A DNA stretch of 64,000 nt from Facklamia sp. 7083-14-GEN3 (GCF_024742075.1 NZ_JANSGD010000001.1:62001-126000); one strand, 5' to 3'; shown: positions 25,566-34,860, counted from the stretch's first letter. Notes: generated from the letters alone by a model not told the origin. Made by a program: numbers and translations.

Positions 25566-27425
25566 ATGAATCATAAAAATATATATTTTCAATTTTGGAT
25601 ATTACTGTTAGTTTTTTTCTCATTGTTTACTTTAGAGACTAATATTTTTGCAAAAGAAAATAGCGTAATTGAAGGTCAGGTCTATCAACAAGAAGATATA
25701 AAAAATTATGACTTATCAAAGTCAAATGACATTCATCCCGATAATGAATTAGAGACTATTGGGCAATTCATTTTAAATGGTAATACTGATAACCAGAGCG
25801 ATAATCAATATTATATTAAAGAGGGTCATTTAAATTTCCTTTACGAGTTAGATAAGGAAAAACTAACAGCTTTAAAAGATCAATGGCAAGTGGTAGAAGA
25901 TAAAAATAAGAAAATTGGGAAACTGAAGTTAGATCAGCCAATTATGAATGGAGCTATCATTGTTCAGTCTTCCTTTGATGGAGAGGATTGGCAAACTGAT
26001 AAAATAATTACGGATATTCTGTCCAAGGATACTGATTTATCTAAGCCTTTTTTTACAACCAATCAAATGCATGAAATAAATGGAGCTTATTACCGTATTT
26101 TAGTTACTTATAAGTTGGAAAGAGAAAGTGAACCTACAGATTTGATTATCTTTGATATAGATAATACTGAAACTAAATATCAATTTGAAGAGTATAAATT
26201 TTATGCTATTAATAAAAAAACAGTTGAAGAGGGGAATGCTTCACCTAGCGATAAACCTCGAAGAGAATTTAAATCTAAAGTCAATACCGGCTTAGACAAT
26301 GGGTATAATTTAAATGAAGCTGAAAAAATTGATAAAGAGGACCCACATTTTGGCTGGGATCTTGGTTTCTTCACTGTAAATGGTTACACCAGAGAGGCTA
26401 AAGAATCCAATGGAAAACCAGTGTTTTTAAAGACTGTTGGTGATGAAATAAGACTGTGGTTTACTTTGAATCAAGAAATTGATCAGCTTGATAAAAATCC
26501 AGCCCTCAGGATTTCAGAGGACAAAAATGGCTATGATGTAGCTATGGGAATCAAACAAACGAACTTTAAACGGGGAACTCTAATTGTTAAATATACAGAT
26601 GATGAAGGTCACAATTATGATCCGGTTATTTATACAGACTTTCTAGCTGCTAATGCGTCAACATATGCAGATACCCGCATTCAACTTTTTGAAGAGGGAG
26701 ATTACGAAGTAACTTTAAATTATGAAGTGAGTAATAGTCCGCGTCGATATGCTTCCGTCGATGTACTTCCTAAATATTATAATTATAAAATGAATTTTGA
26801 ATTTGCCATTAGAAATGGAAACACCATGGCTTTTCCAAGAGATATGGAGACAGGTTCAGAATTAAAAGATAGGGCCTATACAAGAAGTGGTTTTATAGTC
26901 GATTTTACACAATCGAAATATTTAACTTTAGATGTTGTGAGAAAAGAAGTGATAACGAATGATGATGGCAGCCTTTCTAGCAGTGTACGTTCCAATACAG
27001 TTGGCAATGGGCTCAATACTTATGACAAGCCAGGCATCTATGAACTAACTGTTAAAAATCAATATTCAGAATCTTTACCAACAACCATAACTATTTTTGT
27101 AGGTGAAGATAAAAATATTATGGCATTAGCGAAAAACAAATTAAGTATCGAAGAATTTAACCAATCTTTATTAGCTGGCAAAGAAATTGATGATAGTGGT
27201 GAAATAGTCGATCAGATCGAAAATGATTCCACAGAGGAAAAAATAATAAAGACAGAATCGTCAGTCGAAACTTCAGCAGATAAAAATAAGGAAGTTGACA
27301 CTGAAACAACGCAATTGGAAGTCAAAGTAAGTGAGAATAAAGAGAGCAACATTTTTCTTCCTACAATAGGTATTGTTGGCTTAATGATTATCGGTTGGAT
27401 GATTTTCCAAAAGAGAAAGTTTTAA
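25566..27425 (+). CDS. Large membrane-anchored surface protein, partner of the LHH toxin gene
   Basis: A 619-residue exported protein. The ATG at 25566 follows AAAGGTGA; an earlier in-frame ATG at 25488 would give an unlikely N-terminus. A Sec signal ends at IFA-KEN. The ectodomain is beta-rich, with conserved-looking blocks GWDLGFFTVNGYTREA, TDFLAANASTYADTRIQLFE and FAIRNGNTMAFPRDM. The C-terminus has one hydrophobic helix followed by QKRKF. It is preceded by LPTIG, which is not a valid LPXTG signal, so a membrane anchor is likely. I recall similar proteins beside secreted toxins in other Firmicutes. The toxin gene follows 13 bases later and is surely co-transcribed. Confidence 0.7.
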   Translation: MNHKNIYFQFWILLLVFFSLFTLETNIFAKENSVIEGQVYQQEDIKNYDLSKSNDIHPDNELETIGQFILNGNTDNQSDNQYYIKEGHLNFLYELDKEKLTALKDQWQVVEDKNKKIGKLKLDQPIMNGAIIVQSSFDGEDWQTDKIITDILSKDTDLSKPFFTTNQMHEINGAYYRILVTYKLERESEPTDLIIFDIDNTETKYQFEEYKFYAINKKTVEEGNASPSDKPRREFKSKVNTGLDNGYNLNEAEKIDKEDPHFGWDLGFFTVNGYTREAKESNGKPVFLKTVGDEIRLWFTLNQEIDQLDKNPALRISEDKNGYDVAMGIKQTNFKRGTLIVKYTDDEGHNYDPVIYTDFLAANASTYADTRIQLFEEGDYEVTLNYEVSNSPRRYASVDVLPKYYNYKMNFEFAIRNGNTMAFPRDMETGSELKDRAYTRSGFIVDFTQSKYLTLDVVRKEVITNDDGSLSSSVRSNTVGNGLNTYDKPGIYELTVKNQYSESLPTTITIFVGEDKNIMALAKNKLSIEEFNQSLLAGKEIDDSGEIVDQIENDSTEEKIIKTESSVETSADKNKEVDTETTQLEVKVSENKESNIFLPTIGIVGLMIIGWMIFQKRKF

Positions 27426-27438
27426 GGAGGAAGCACCT

Positions 27439-28656
27439 ATGAAAAAATTAATTACTTTACTTTTATCTTTTGTTTTCTTAATAGGTAGTTGTTTGACTCC
27501 TTTCGCTAACATAAATTTTTTAAATACAGTAACTGCTTATGCTGTGGAGGAATTGGATGATAATGACCAAGAATATAAAAATATCATACCTGACTTCACT
27601 GGGATGGAAGATCCAGATTTACAAAGATATATTGAAGATAATTTATATACTGAAATAATTAAAGAGCTTAATAATGATGAAGTGTTTATCGAAAATGTTG
27701 AGGCTGTCTATTTATCACAAGAATATCTTGAAGAACTCGCCTATAATTCAAAAGAAAATATTTATTTTGGGTATTCATTGAATGATTTGGATGAGATGTT
27801 AAATGATCAACGTTATGTTTTCACTTTAGGAGATTCAAATGAAACAGCCGTTGAATTATTTGAAGACTATGATGACACCTTCACTAAAGTTGCGACGAAT
27901 GTAGCGATGGGTTCAGGAGTCATTATAGTTTTTATTACAGCTTCACTTGTGACATCAGGAACACCTGTAGTTAGTTTGATGTTTGCTACGGGTGCTAAAT
28001 CTGCTTTAACTTTGGCATCGTCATCTGCTGGATTAAGTGGTTTAGCGGCGGCAGCTATCACAGGTGTTCAAACTAAAGATATGGAAAAAGCGATAAAATC
28101 CGGTCTGGTAACAGCTAGTAATGAATTTAAATGGGGAGCTATTCTTGGATCCATAACGGGTGCAGGGTCTGTAGGTTACAAATACAATAAAGCGTTAAAT
28201 AGTTTAAAGGGTTCTGAATTATCTGGTTTAAACTTAAAAGAGGCAGCTTTCCGACAAGTAGAGTCTGGTTATCCAGTAGGAATAATTAAAGAAATAAAGA
28301 CTGTAAAAGAATATAATCACTATCGAGACGTTGGATTAAAGGCTAAAATGATTAATGGGAAGTTAAACATGGTACAAAAGATTGATTTAAACTATAAACC
28401 TAAGGGAAGCAAATTGACAAACCTCCAACTAATGGAGTCAGGAAAAGCTCCGATTGACCCTGTTTCTAAGTTGCCTTATGAACTTCATCATGTTGGTCAA
28501 AAAAAAGATGGTGTATTAGCTGTTTTGACAAAGAGTCAGCATCGTGACGACATGACTATTCTTCATGAAATGGGAAAAACAAGTGAAATTAATCGGACTG
28601 AATTTGATACAATAAGAAAACAGTTTTGGAAGAAGTACGCAGCATCTTTTAAGTAA
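27439..28656 (+). CDS. Sec-exported polymorphic toxin with C-terminal LHH (HNH-type) nuclease domain
   Basis: A 405-residue protein with three parts. Residues 1-35 are a Sec signal (cleavage AYA-VEE). Residues 150-235 are a Gly/Ala-rich hydrophobic stretch ending in FKWGAILGSITGAG, the linker typical of polymorphic toxins. Residues 312-405 hold a nuclease domain of the LHH family of the HNH/EndoVII group: LHHVGQ with H350/H351, QHR H368, LHE H376 and a Trp-containing last helix (FWKKYA). The expected activity is DNA or RNA cleavage in a competitor. The surface-protein gene is directly upstream. AAGGAGGAAG gives a strong start. No classical immunity gene overlaps it. Confidence 0.8.
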   Translation: MKKLITLLLSFVFLIGSCLTPFANINFLNTVTAYAVEELDDNDQEYKNIIPDFTGMEDPDLQRYIEDNLYTEIIKELNNDEVFIENVEAVYLSQEYLEELAYNSKENIYFGYSLNDLDEMLNDQRYVFTLGDSNETAVELFEDYDDTFTKVATNVAMGSGVIIVFITASLVTSGTPVVSLMFATGAKSALTLASSSAGLSGLAAAAITGVQTKDMEKAIKSGLVTASNEFKWGAILGSITGAGSVGYKYNKALNSLKGSELSGLNLKEAAFRQVESGYPVGIIKEIKTVKEYNHYRDVGLKAKMINGKLNMVQKIDLNYKPKGSKLTNLQLMESGKAPIDPVSKLPYELHHVGQKKDGVLAVLTKSQHRDDMTILHEMGKTSEINRTEFDTIRKQFWKKYAASFK

Positions 28657-28824
28657 AACGATTAATTAGAAATAAATTTTATTAAAATTGAAAGATTTCT
28701 TTGGTACAATTTTCTTAATCATTAATAAGACTTTTAAATCAACAAATAAATTATCGTAAAAAAAACAGAGCCTATTATAGAAGTTTATTCTATAACTTCA
28801 AAAAATTATGACAGGGGTAAAAAT

Positions 28825-29625
28825 ATGGAAAATATTAACTTTGAAATGTTGCTCGTTGAATCTGCGAAACTTCCTATGGTTAAGATCGATCGTGAGTTGT
28901 TCTTAAGAAAAGAACTTCGCGGTAAATATCCTAAAGAAATTATCGAAAAGGCAATTGAATACAATCCAGCTTATGCTGGAATCAGTGTTGAAGATATCAA
29001 TAAGATTGCTAAAAGCTGTATTATTGCTGAGAGAAATAAAGTGACCGCTTTATCTGCAGCAGCGGGGCTTCCTGGTGGCTTTGCTATGTTGGGAACAGTT
29101 CCGGCAGATTTGACACAGTATTTTGCGCATGTCCTTCGTATTTTACAAGAATTGATCTATCTTTATGGTTGGCAAGAGTTAAGACTCGATTCTGAGGAAA
29201 TTAAAGAAGAAACGAAAAATCTACTTATATTATTTGTGGGTATTATGTTTGGAGTCAATGGAGCAGTTACTACTATTAATAAATTGACTGGACAAGTTGC
29301 TAAACAAGTGGCTAAAAAACTTCCTCAAAAAGCCTTAACGAAGGGTATGATTTATCCATTTGTAAAAAAAGTAGCTGCATTATTAGGTATTAGAATGACT
29401 AGACAAATTTTTGCAAGAAGTGTTTCGAAGGCTGTGCCAGTTATTGGTGCAGTTGTATCAGGTGGTTTGACCTATGCTACATTTACACCAATGGCTGAAA
29501 AGCTTAAAAATCATTTAGCATCTAATGAATTAGCAAGTGTGACTTACTACCAAGAAAATAAAGAAGATGATGTTATAGAGATTATAGATGCTGAAATTAT
29601 TGATGAAATTGATGAAAATTTTTAA
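28825..29625 (+). CDS. EcsC-family protein
   Basis: A 266-residue protein with the EcsC core: KVTALSAAAGLPGGFAMLGTVPADLTQYFAHVLRILQELIYLYG, then a Gly/Ala-rich hairpin SVSKAVPVIGAVVSGGLTYATF near the C-terminus and an acidic tail. EcsC proteins are membrane-associated and poorly understood. There is no signal peptide. A TGGTACAAT extended -10 near 28707 suggests a separate transcript from the toxin. The position directly after a toxin makes immunity or helper roles plausible, but nothing in the sequence proves either. Confidence 0.75.
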   Translation: MENINFEMLLVESAKLPMVKIDRELFLRKELRGKYPKEIIEKAIEYNPAYAGISVEDINKIAKSCIIAERNKVTALSAAAGLPGGFAMLGTVPADLTQYFAHVLRILQELIYLYGWQELRLDSEEIKEETKNLLILFVGIMFGVNGAVTTINKLTGQVAKQVAKKLPQKALTKGMIYPFVKKVAALLGIRMTRQIFARSVSKAVPVIGAVVSGGLTYATFTPMAEKLKNHLASNELASVTYYQENKEDDVIEIIDAEIIDEIDENF

Positions 29626-29670
29626 TTAGTTAAATATATCAATATTATCTATGATTTTCACTTAAAACTC

Positions 29671-29706
29671 AAAGACCCCTGAAGCTCGGCTTCAGGGGTC
29701 TTTTAT
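29671..29706 (+). terminator. Bidirectional terminator
   Basis: A 14-bp perfect stem (AAAGACCCCTGAAG with its complement) with A and T tracts on either side, between the convergent ecsC-like and alanine-symporter genes. Confidence 0.92.
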
Positions 29707-29726
29707 TGTAGTAATGTATATTATGG

Positions 29727-31121
29727 TTAAACCATTTCTTCTCGATTATATTCTCTACCAGCTTTAAAGCTATCTAATATACGTTTAACTTGTGGGGCGA
29801 GGAAGATAAGGGCAATCATGTTTGGAAATACCATCAGACCGTTGAAGAAATCAGCCATGAGCCAAACAAAATCTACTTTTTGTGTCAGAGACGATCCTAG
29901 AATAATAAAGAAAATAACGATGATACGATAAGGTAAGAGACCCTTGTGACCAAATAAATAACGGATGTTAGTTTCACCAAAGTAGTACCAACCAACAATA
30001 GTGGTAAAGGCAAAGAAAGTTAAACATAGAGCAAGGAAAGAAGTTCCTATGGTACCAAAAGCTGTAGAAAAGGCTTCTTGAGTAACTAATGGACCTGCTA
30101 AACCTTTTTCGTGAGCACCTGTCACTAAGATAACCATAGCAGTTGCTGTACCTACAACCAGTGTATCAATGACGACACCAACAATCGCAACTAAACCTTG
30201 TTCAGCGGGGTGTTTTACGTTAGCAACCGCGTGAGCATGTGGTGTAGAACCCATACCGGCTTCGTTAGAGAAGAGACCTCTAGCTACACCAAAGCGGATG
30301 GCTTGCTTGACGGTAGCCCCGATGGCACCACCCATCATAGATGTTGGTTTAAAAGCTTCAGTAAAAATAGATTGAAAGGCAGGAATTATTTGGTCATTAT
30401 AAACAAACATCACAACAATTACACCTAGGATGTATAATACTGCCATCACAGGTACTACAAGTTCAGCAAAGTTTGCAATACGTTTCATTCCGCCCATAAA
30501 TACTAAAGCAGCAGCTCCGGCGATCACTATCCCTACAATAATTGGATTGATACCAGTCGCTTCAGTCACAGCTGCGGAAATAGAGTTCGATTGAACCAGA
30601 TTACCAATAAATCCTAAAGCTATAATGATAGCTACTGAGAAGAAAGCAGCTAAGAATTTAGCAAATTTTTTATTATTAATCCCTTTACTGATGTAGAAGG
30701 CAGGTCCCCCTACATAATCTCCTTCACGCACTTCGCGGTATTTTTGAGCCAAGACAGCTTCACCAAAGATGGTCGCCATCCCAATGAATGCAGACATCCA
30801 CATCCAGAAAATAGCACCAGGACCGCCGGCCATAATGGCTGTAGCGATCCCCGCTACGTTACCCGTTCCGACTTGTGCAGCAACCGCAGTTGCTAAAGCT
30901 TGGAAAGAAGACATGGTTCCTGCTTCATCTTTTTCTTTCTTTCCAAATACTCCTCCAAATGTTTCTTTAAAAGCTTTGCCAAAAAAGCGTATTTGTGGGA
31001 AACCGAGATAAACAGAATATAAAAGACCGACTGCAACGAGAAGATACAAGAGCACACTAGACCACATCTTATCACTTAGTTCTGTCATTACTTCGACAAA
31101 AGTGTTGAGAAAAGACTCCAT
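29727..31121 (-). CDS. Sodium:alanine symporter (AGCS family)
   Basis: A 464-residue integral membrane carrier expected to import alanine or glycine with Na+. The family signature TAVAAQVGTGNVAGIATAI lies near residues 77-95, with GGPGAIFWMWMSAFIGMATIF next and VARGLFSNEAGMGSTPHAHA in the middle. Length is normal for AlsT/DagA. The start ATG at 31121 has AGGAGGGG upstream. A clean promoter and a perfect cre lie in front, so carbon-catabolite control is likely. Confidence 0.93.
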   Translation of the reverse strand: MESFLNTFVEVMTELSDKMWSSVLLYLLVAVGLLYSVYLGFPQIRFFGKAFKETFGGVFGKKEKDEAGTMSSFQALATAVAAQVGTGNVAGIATAIMAGGPGAIFWMWMSAFIGMATIFGEAVLAQKYREVREGDYVGGPAFYISKGINNKKFAKFLAAFFSVAIIIALGFIGNLVQSNSISAAVTEATGINPIIVGIVIAGAAALVFMGGMKRIANFAELVVPVMAVLYILGVIVVMFVYNDQIIPAFQSIFTEAFKPTSMMGGAIGATVKQAIRFGVARGLFSNEAGMGSTPHAHAVANVKHPAEQGLVAIVGVVIDTLVVGTATAMVILVTGAHEKGLAGPLVTQEAFSTAFGTIGTSFLALCLTFFAFTTIVGWYYFGETNIRYLFGHKGLLPYRIIVIFFIILGSSLTQKVDFVWLMADFFNGLMVFPNMIALIFLAPQVKRILDSFKAGREYNREEMV

Positions 31122-31151
31122 AAAACCCCTCCTAAATGTTTTGTTAAATTA

Positions 31152-31180
31152 ATTTTAATTTAGTAGAGAACTATAGTCAA
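31152..31180 (-). promoter_or_regulatory. Promoter of the alanine symporter gene
   Basis: On the minus strand TTGACT (31180-31175), 17 bases, TAAAAT (31157-31152). Confidence 0.75.
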
Positions 31181-31188
31181 TAAAATAT

Positions 31189-31202
31189 TGTAAGCGATAA
31201 CA
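31189..31202 (+). promoter_or_regulatory. cre (CcpA) site upstream of the alanine symporter
   Basis: TGTAAGCGATAACA fits TGNAANCGNWNNCA at every position. It lies about nine bases upstream of the -35, a position that suits either activation or interference with polymerase binding. Confidence 0.6.
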
Positions 31203-31458
31203 TATTTTGTTTATAATGCTAGATTAATAAATATAATTGTACACTTTGACCAATTAAATGAGATTTTTTATTTTAAAATTGACATTTAAAAACTTAAGTA
31301 TATTCAATATTATTCTCGTGAGTTATAAAGTATAATAGGATTAGATAGGTTCTAGAAACATAATAAAGTAAAAAATATTTTTATACATTCAGCACAGATT
31401 TTTTTATCTAATTAAGTTGATATTGAACAGATGAAAACAAAAAGAATAGGAGAAAGTT
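31203..31458. other. Intergenic region before the RimJ-like gene
   Basis: AT-rich spacer. TTGACA at 31279-31284 has only a weak -10 (TATTCA); a TATAAT also occurs at 31331-31336. One of them should drive the gene at 31459. Nothing else was seen. Confidence 0.4.
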
Positions 31459-31992
31459 ATGCAACTATTTACAGAACGCCTAATTATTCGCCCTCTTAAA
31501 GATTCTGATTACAAATCGTGGCTAAGGGGCTTTAACGGACGTGCCGCATCATTTAATGAATTTGATGAAGGAAAAATCGATATGTCTATTTGTACAAAAG
31601 ACTGGTTTAACATGTTGATCGCTAAGCACAAAAAAATGATGGATGAAGACTATCAGTACATATTCGGTATATTTGATAAAAACCTGGAGCATTTGGGTAT
31701 GATTAATCTAGTAACTTTAGAGCGAGCAAATTTCCAATGGTGTGAATTAGGTTATTCTATTCATAATCAATATTGGCGCAATGGATATGCCTATGAAGCC
31801 TTGGACAGCTTTTTAGGATATGTTCAAAGTGATTTGAAGTTTCATCGAGTTGAGGCCCATGTGAAAGAGGGGAACACACCTTCTGCAAATTTACTCATAA
31901 AATTAGGTTTTAAAAGTGAAGGCATTCGTAAGAAATTTATTTTAGAAGAAGAATGGACTGACCGATTAATTTTCGCTAAAGTATTAGAATAA
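31459..31992 (+). CDS. RimJ/RimL-like GNAT acetyltransferase
   Basis: A 177-residue GNAT of the ribosomal-protein/N-alpha type. The start LFTERLIIRPLKDSD is diagnostic of the RimJ/RimL group. NQYWRNGYAYEALDSFL holds the acetyl-CoA loop and EGNTPSANLLIKLGFKSEG the final helix-strand. It may acetylate an N-terminus or a small molecule. AGGAGAAAG lies before the ATG. Confidence 0.85.
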   Translation: MQLFTERLIIRPLKDSDYKSWLRGFNGRAASFNEFDEGKIDMSICTKDWFNMLIAKHKKMMDEDYQYIFGIFDKNLEHLGMINLVTLERANFQWCELGYSIHNQYWRNGYAYEALDSFLGYVQSDLKFHRVEAHVKEGNTPSANLLIKLGFKSEGIRKKFILEEEWTDRLIFAKVLE

Positions 31993-32056
31993 GGGGTGTT
32001 ATCTATTCAATATTGGTTGATAGATAGTAGAATAAAAGTTTAAGGAGAATATAATT

Positions 32057-32500
32057 GTGTCAGAAACAGTTAATTTTATGAATATGTGTATGATTTGTCA
32101 CGAGGACAAAGTGGTTGTTATGGACCGAAAAAGCCAAGATTGGCCAGGTATAACTTTTCCTGGCGGAAAGGTCGAATATGGTGAATCATTTATCGATTCT
32201 GTCATTCGAGAAGTAAAAGAAGAAACAGCTTTAAATATTTCTACTCCTCAGTTATGTGGGATCAAGCATTGGATGAAAGATAATCAAAGACATCTTGTGT
32301 TTTTTTATAAGACCAAAGAGTATGAAGGAAAACTTATCTCTTCTGAAGAAGGTGAGGTTTGGTGGGAAAGATTAGATAATCTCTCCTCTTTAGATTTAGC
32401 TCCAGACATGCTCGATATGGTTCGTGTATTCACTGAGGATCAAATCAGTGAATTTCATTATCGAATGGAAGGCGATAAATGGATTAGTAATTTGAAATAA
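32057..32500 (+). CDS. Nudix hydrolase (8-oxo-dGTPase-like)
   Basis: A 147-residue MutT-type enzyme. The Nudix box runs GGKVEYGESFIDSVIREVKE then ETAL at about residues 37-60, keeping the catalytic E and REVKEE; Gly of the EExG position is Thr. The FPGG and WPG segments before it resemble 8-oxo-dGTP diphosphatases of lactic acid bacteria. It starts at GTG 32057 behind AAGGAGA. It may be co-transcribed with the acetyltransferase gene 64 bases upstream. Confidence 0.85.
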   Translation: MSETVNFMNMCMICHEDKVVVMDRKSQDWPGITFPGGKVEYGESFIDSVIREVKEETALNISTPQLCGIKHWMKDNQRHLVFFYKTKEYEGKLISSEEGEVWWERLDNLSSLDLAPDMLDMVRVFTEDQISEFHYRMEGDKWISNLK

Positions 32501-32501
32501 G

Positions 32502-32536
32502 AAAAAGCAGTAGCTCATAGAGCTACTGCTTTTTAA
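32502..32536 (+). terminator. Bidirectional terminator
   Basis: AAAAAGCAGTAGCT, loop CATAG, AGCTACTGCTTTTT between convergent genes. Confidence 0.92.
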
Positions 32537-32560
32537 TAGGATAAGTTATTAGATTCTATT

Positions 32561-32986
32561 TTATTGCTTACTATCATTAATTACTGCTTTACGAATAGCA
32601 AGTAATAAAATGAGTAGGCCAATCGCTAGAATAATATGAGAGATACCCGCAACTCCTGATAAAGAGCTATTAGCAGCCGAAGATAAAGAGATTTCTTTTA
32701 CTTGAACAATTCCTCGAGCTGTCAATGTAGCCACCAGCATCAATAAGCCTAGGTTATAAGTAATCATAAACCATTTCATCTTTTTATATTGCTCAAGATT
32801 AAAGAGTTTATTAAGAATAATTAGTAAAATAAAGACTAGCATTCCCAGAACCATCAAATGAACATGCAGTGTGGATAAGGATGTATCTGCTGTAAAGTTC
32901 ATGTGTTTGGTGAATTCTCTATAAAAGACCCCGCTAATCATGGCCAGCACAAAATAGAAAATGGCAAAGTTTATATATTTCTTCAT
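32561..32986 (-). CDS. DUF2871 membrane protein
   Basis: A 141-residue protein with four membrane helices. The N-terminal YFVLAMISGVFYREFTK and STLHVHLMVLGMLVFILL match DUF2871, a family of unknown function with conserved His in HVHLM. It lies 18 bases downstream of another small membrane protein gene and is probably in one operon with it. Confidence 0.8.
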   Translation of the reverse strand: MKKYINFAIFYFVLAMISGVFYREFTKHMNFTADTSLSTLHVHLMVLGMLVFILLIILNKLFNLEQYKKMKWFMITYNLGLLMLVATLTARGIVQVKEISLSSAANSSLSGVAGISHIILAIGLLILLLAIRKAVINDSKQ

Positions 32987-33004
32987 TGTTTACTCCTTTT
33001 AAAA

Positions 33005-33427
33005 TTAACTTTTGAAGTGATCTGCCTTGTTAAAATAATTCCACAAGAACATAACACCAGCTAGAAAGAGAGCAGCGCCTAAACCAAGATAAAAGATGGC
33101 AATCCAAAGACTTGGCCATAGATTAAATCTACGAATAGATATACCTAAAGTCATCATGAAAGCCATAATGATAAACGATTTCATGTCAAAGAATTTTAAG
33201 AAGAAAGTCTTTTCTTCGACATAGGATAGGATTCGTTTGGTGTGCTTTTTGACTAAGTTTTTAAAAACCATAAACCAAAAGAGAGAAAAGATTACTAGTG
33301 AGAGGACTAAGTTAACCAGGCTCCAATTGCCTTCGTAAGCTATAATTCCTATTCTTAAAATATTAAAGCCTGCAATGGCCCAAACAATTGCTGCTATTAA
33401 TAACAAAGTTCTATTTTTTACTTTCAT
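33005..33427 (-). CDS. Small membrane protein
   Basis: About 140 residues with four hydrophobic segments and a basic cytoplasmic loop (KNLVKKHTKRILSYVEEK) in the middle; family not recognised. TAGGAGT before the ATG at 33427 (MKVKNRTLLL) favours this over the earlier start at 33445. It is the first gene of a two-gene operon with the DUF2871 gene. Confidence 0.6.
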   Translation of the reverse strand: MKVKNRTLLLIAAIVWAIAGFNILRIGIIAYEGNWSLVNLVLSLVIFSLFWFMVFKNLVKKHTKRILSYVEEKTFFLKFFDMKSFIIMAFMMTLGISIRRFNLWPSLWIAIFYLGLGAALFLAGVMFLWNYFNKADHFKS

Positions 33428-33682
33428 AATTTTACTCCTAACCAAAATGATTGTGATGTAGTATATATAATAACTTTCTTTATGACGAAGCTAGATTTTT
33501 TCTCCTTCTTAAGAATTACCACACTTTAATTGTAAAATCTTCTCGTATAAAATGTCAATTTTAGTGATTTAAAGTTGTGTCACTTTTTATTGTATAATTT
33601 AATAAATGCTTTAATGATTAATAGATGTTAAATGCAGTTACTCTATTAATCAATATATTTTAATTAAAAAAGGAGCGAAAGT

Positions 33683-34333
33683 ATGAAAATTAATTATTGG
33701 GCGGATTATGCATGTCCCTATTGTTATATTGGTGAAGTGAGAATCAAACGAGCGATAAAGGAGTTGGGCTTATCAGATAAAATTCATTTGAATATGTTTG
33801 CCTATCAACTGGACCCCAATGCTGGTCAAGTTGCAGAAGGTGATATGGTAACACGTCTAGCTAATAAATATGGGATTACTAAGGAAGAGGCTGCAGAGAG
33901 AGTTTCAGGAGTTAAAGAATATGCTAAAGAGGACGGCTTAGATTTTGACTATACGAAGGTTCATTTTACTAATACTCTTGACGCGCATCGTCTAACCAAA
34001 TTTGCCATGGAGCATTTAACAATTGAAGAAGTAGATGTTTTAAGAATGGCTATTTACAAAGCCTACTTTGAAGAGCATTTAGAGTTAGCTAATCATCAAG
34101 TCCTATTAGATATTGCAAAAAAGGCTGGACTAAAGGTGGATCAAGTAGAAAAATTTCTAAACAGTTCCCAATACAAAGACGAAGTGATCGAAGATCAAAA
34201 AGAGGCCCGTTCAAAAGATGTAAAAGGCGTACCTTGCTTCGTAATCGGTCAAGTAATGGTTCCAGGAGCAATGTCAGTTGAGACCTTTAAAGATATTATT
34301 AAGCAAGAGCTAGAAAATAATCATTTGTATTAG
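33683..34333 (+). CDS. DsbA-family oxidoreductase, FrnE-like
   Basis: A 216-residue thioredoxin-fold protein with a helical insert. The active site CPYC is at residues 11-14 (WADYACPYCYIG), and VKGVPCFVIG carries the cis-Pro loop. There is no signal peptide, so it acts in the cytosol, as for FrnE/YwbO proteins linked with oxidative or disulfide stress. AAAGGAGCG lies upstream. It is followed 14 bases later by a GNAT gene. Confidence 0.85.
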   Translation: MKINYWADYACPYCYIGEVRIKRAIKELGLSDKIHLNMFAYQLDPNAGQVAEGDMVTRLANKYGITKEEAAERVSGVKEYAKEDGLDFDYTKVHFTNTLDAHRLTKFAMEHLTIEEVDVLRMAIYKAYFEEHLELANHQVLLDIAKKAGLKVDQVEKFLNSSQYKDEVIEDQKEARSKDVKGVPCFVIGQVMVPGAMSVETFKDIIKQELENNHLY

Positions 34334-34347
34334 GATGAAGAGTAACA

Positions 34348-34791
34348 ATGTTTTATGATACAAGCTTATTAAAAGATCAAACAATCTATTTAAAGTTAAA
34401 GAAAACGAGTGAAGCTCAAGCTGAAAAAAATTGGGTACCTGCTTATTATTTTGATATTTGTCTACTCAATGGGACAAAGATTGGGTACTGTGATCTGCGT
34501 ATAGGGCACAATAAAAACACATATATTGGTGGCAACATTGGCTATGGCATTGATGCGGACTATCGAGGAAATCACTATGCTGCTAAAGCCTGTAGGTTAC
34601 TCTTTAAATTAGCTAAACAACACAATATGTCCTATTTAATTATTACCACTGACCCAGCTAATATTGCTTCTTATCGTACCTGTGAAAGACTAGGCGGCGA
34701 ATTAATTGAAATCGCGGATATCCCTAAGAATCATGATATGTATCAAAGAGGGATGCGAAAAGTTAATATTTACCAATTTGATTTCTCTTGA
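34348..34791 (+). CDS. GNAT-family acetyltransferase
   Basis: A 147-residue GNAT. Family features are IGYGIDADYRGNHYAAKACRLLF (acetyl-CoA loop RGNHYA) and DPANIASYRTCERLGGELIE at the end. Substrate unknown. Likely co-transcribed with the FrnE-like gene. Confidence 0.8.
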   Translation: MFYDTSLLKDQTIYLKLKKTSEAQAEKNWVPAYYFDICLLNGTKIGYCDLRIGHNKNTYIGGNIGYGIDADYRGNHYAAKACRLLFKLAKQHNMSYLIITTDPANIASYRTCERLGGELIEIADIPKNHDMYQRGMRKVNIYQFDFS

Positions 34792-34831
34792 GACATTGAT
34801 ATTTACGTTTAACAAAAAAACAGATTCTTAT

Positions 34832-34860
34832 TTGAAATACATAAATGACAGGTATATAAT
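34832..34860 (+). promoter_or_regulatory. Promoter of the P-type ATPase operon
   Basis: TTGAAA (34832-34837), 17 bases, TATAAT (34855-34860). Confidence 0.75.

Noticed and set aside
27330-27425. LPXTG-like sorting signal (LPTIG) in the surface protein
   Set aside because: The fourth position is Ile instead of Thr, so sortase recognition is unlikely; a plain membrane anchor explains the hydrophobic end and basic tail.
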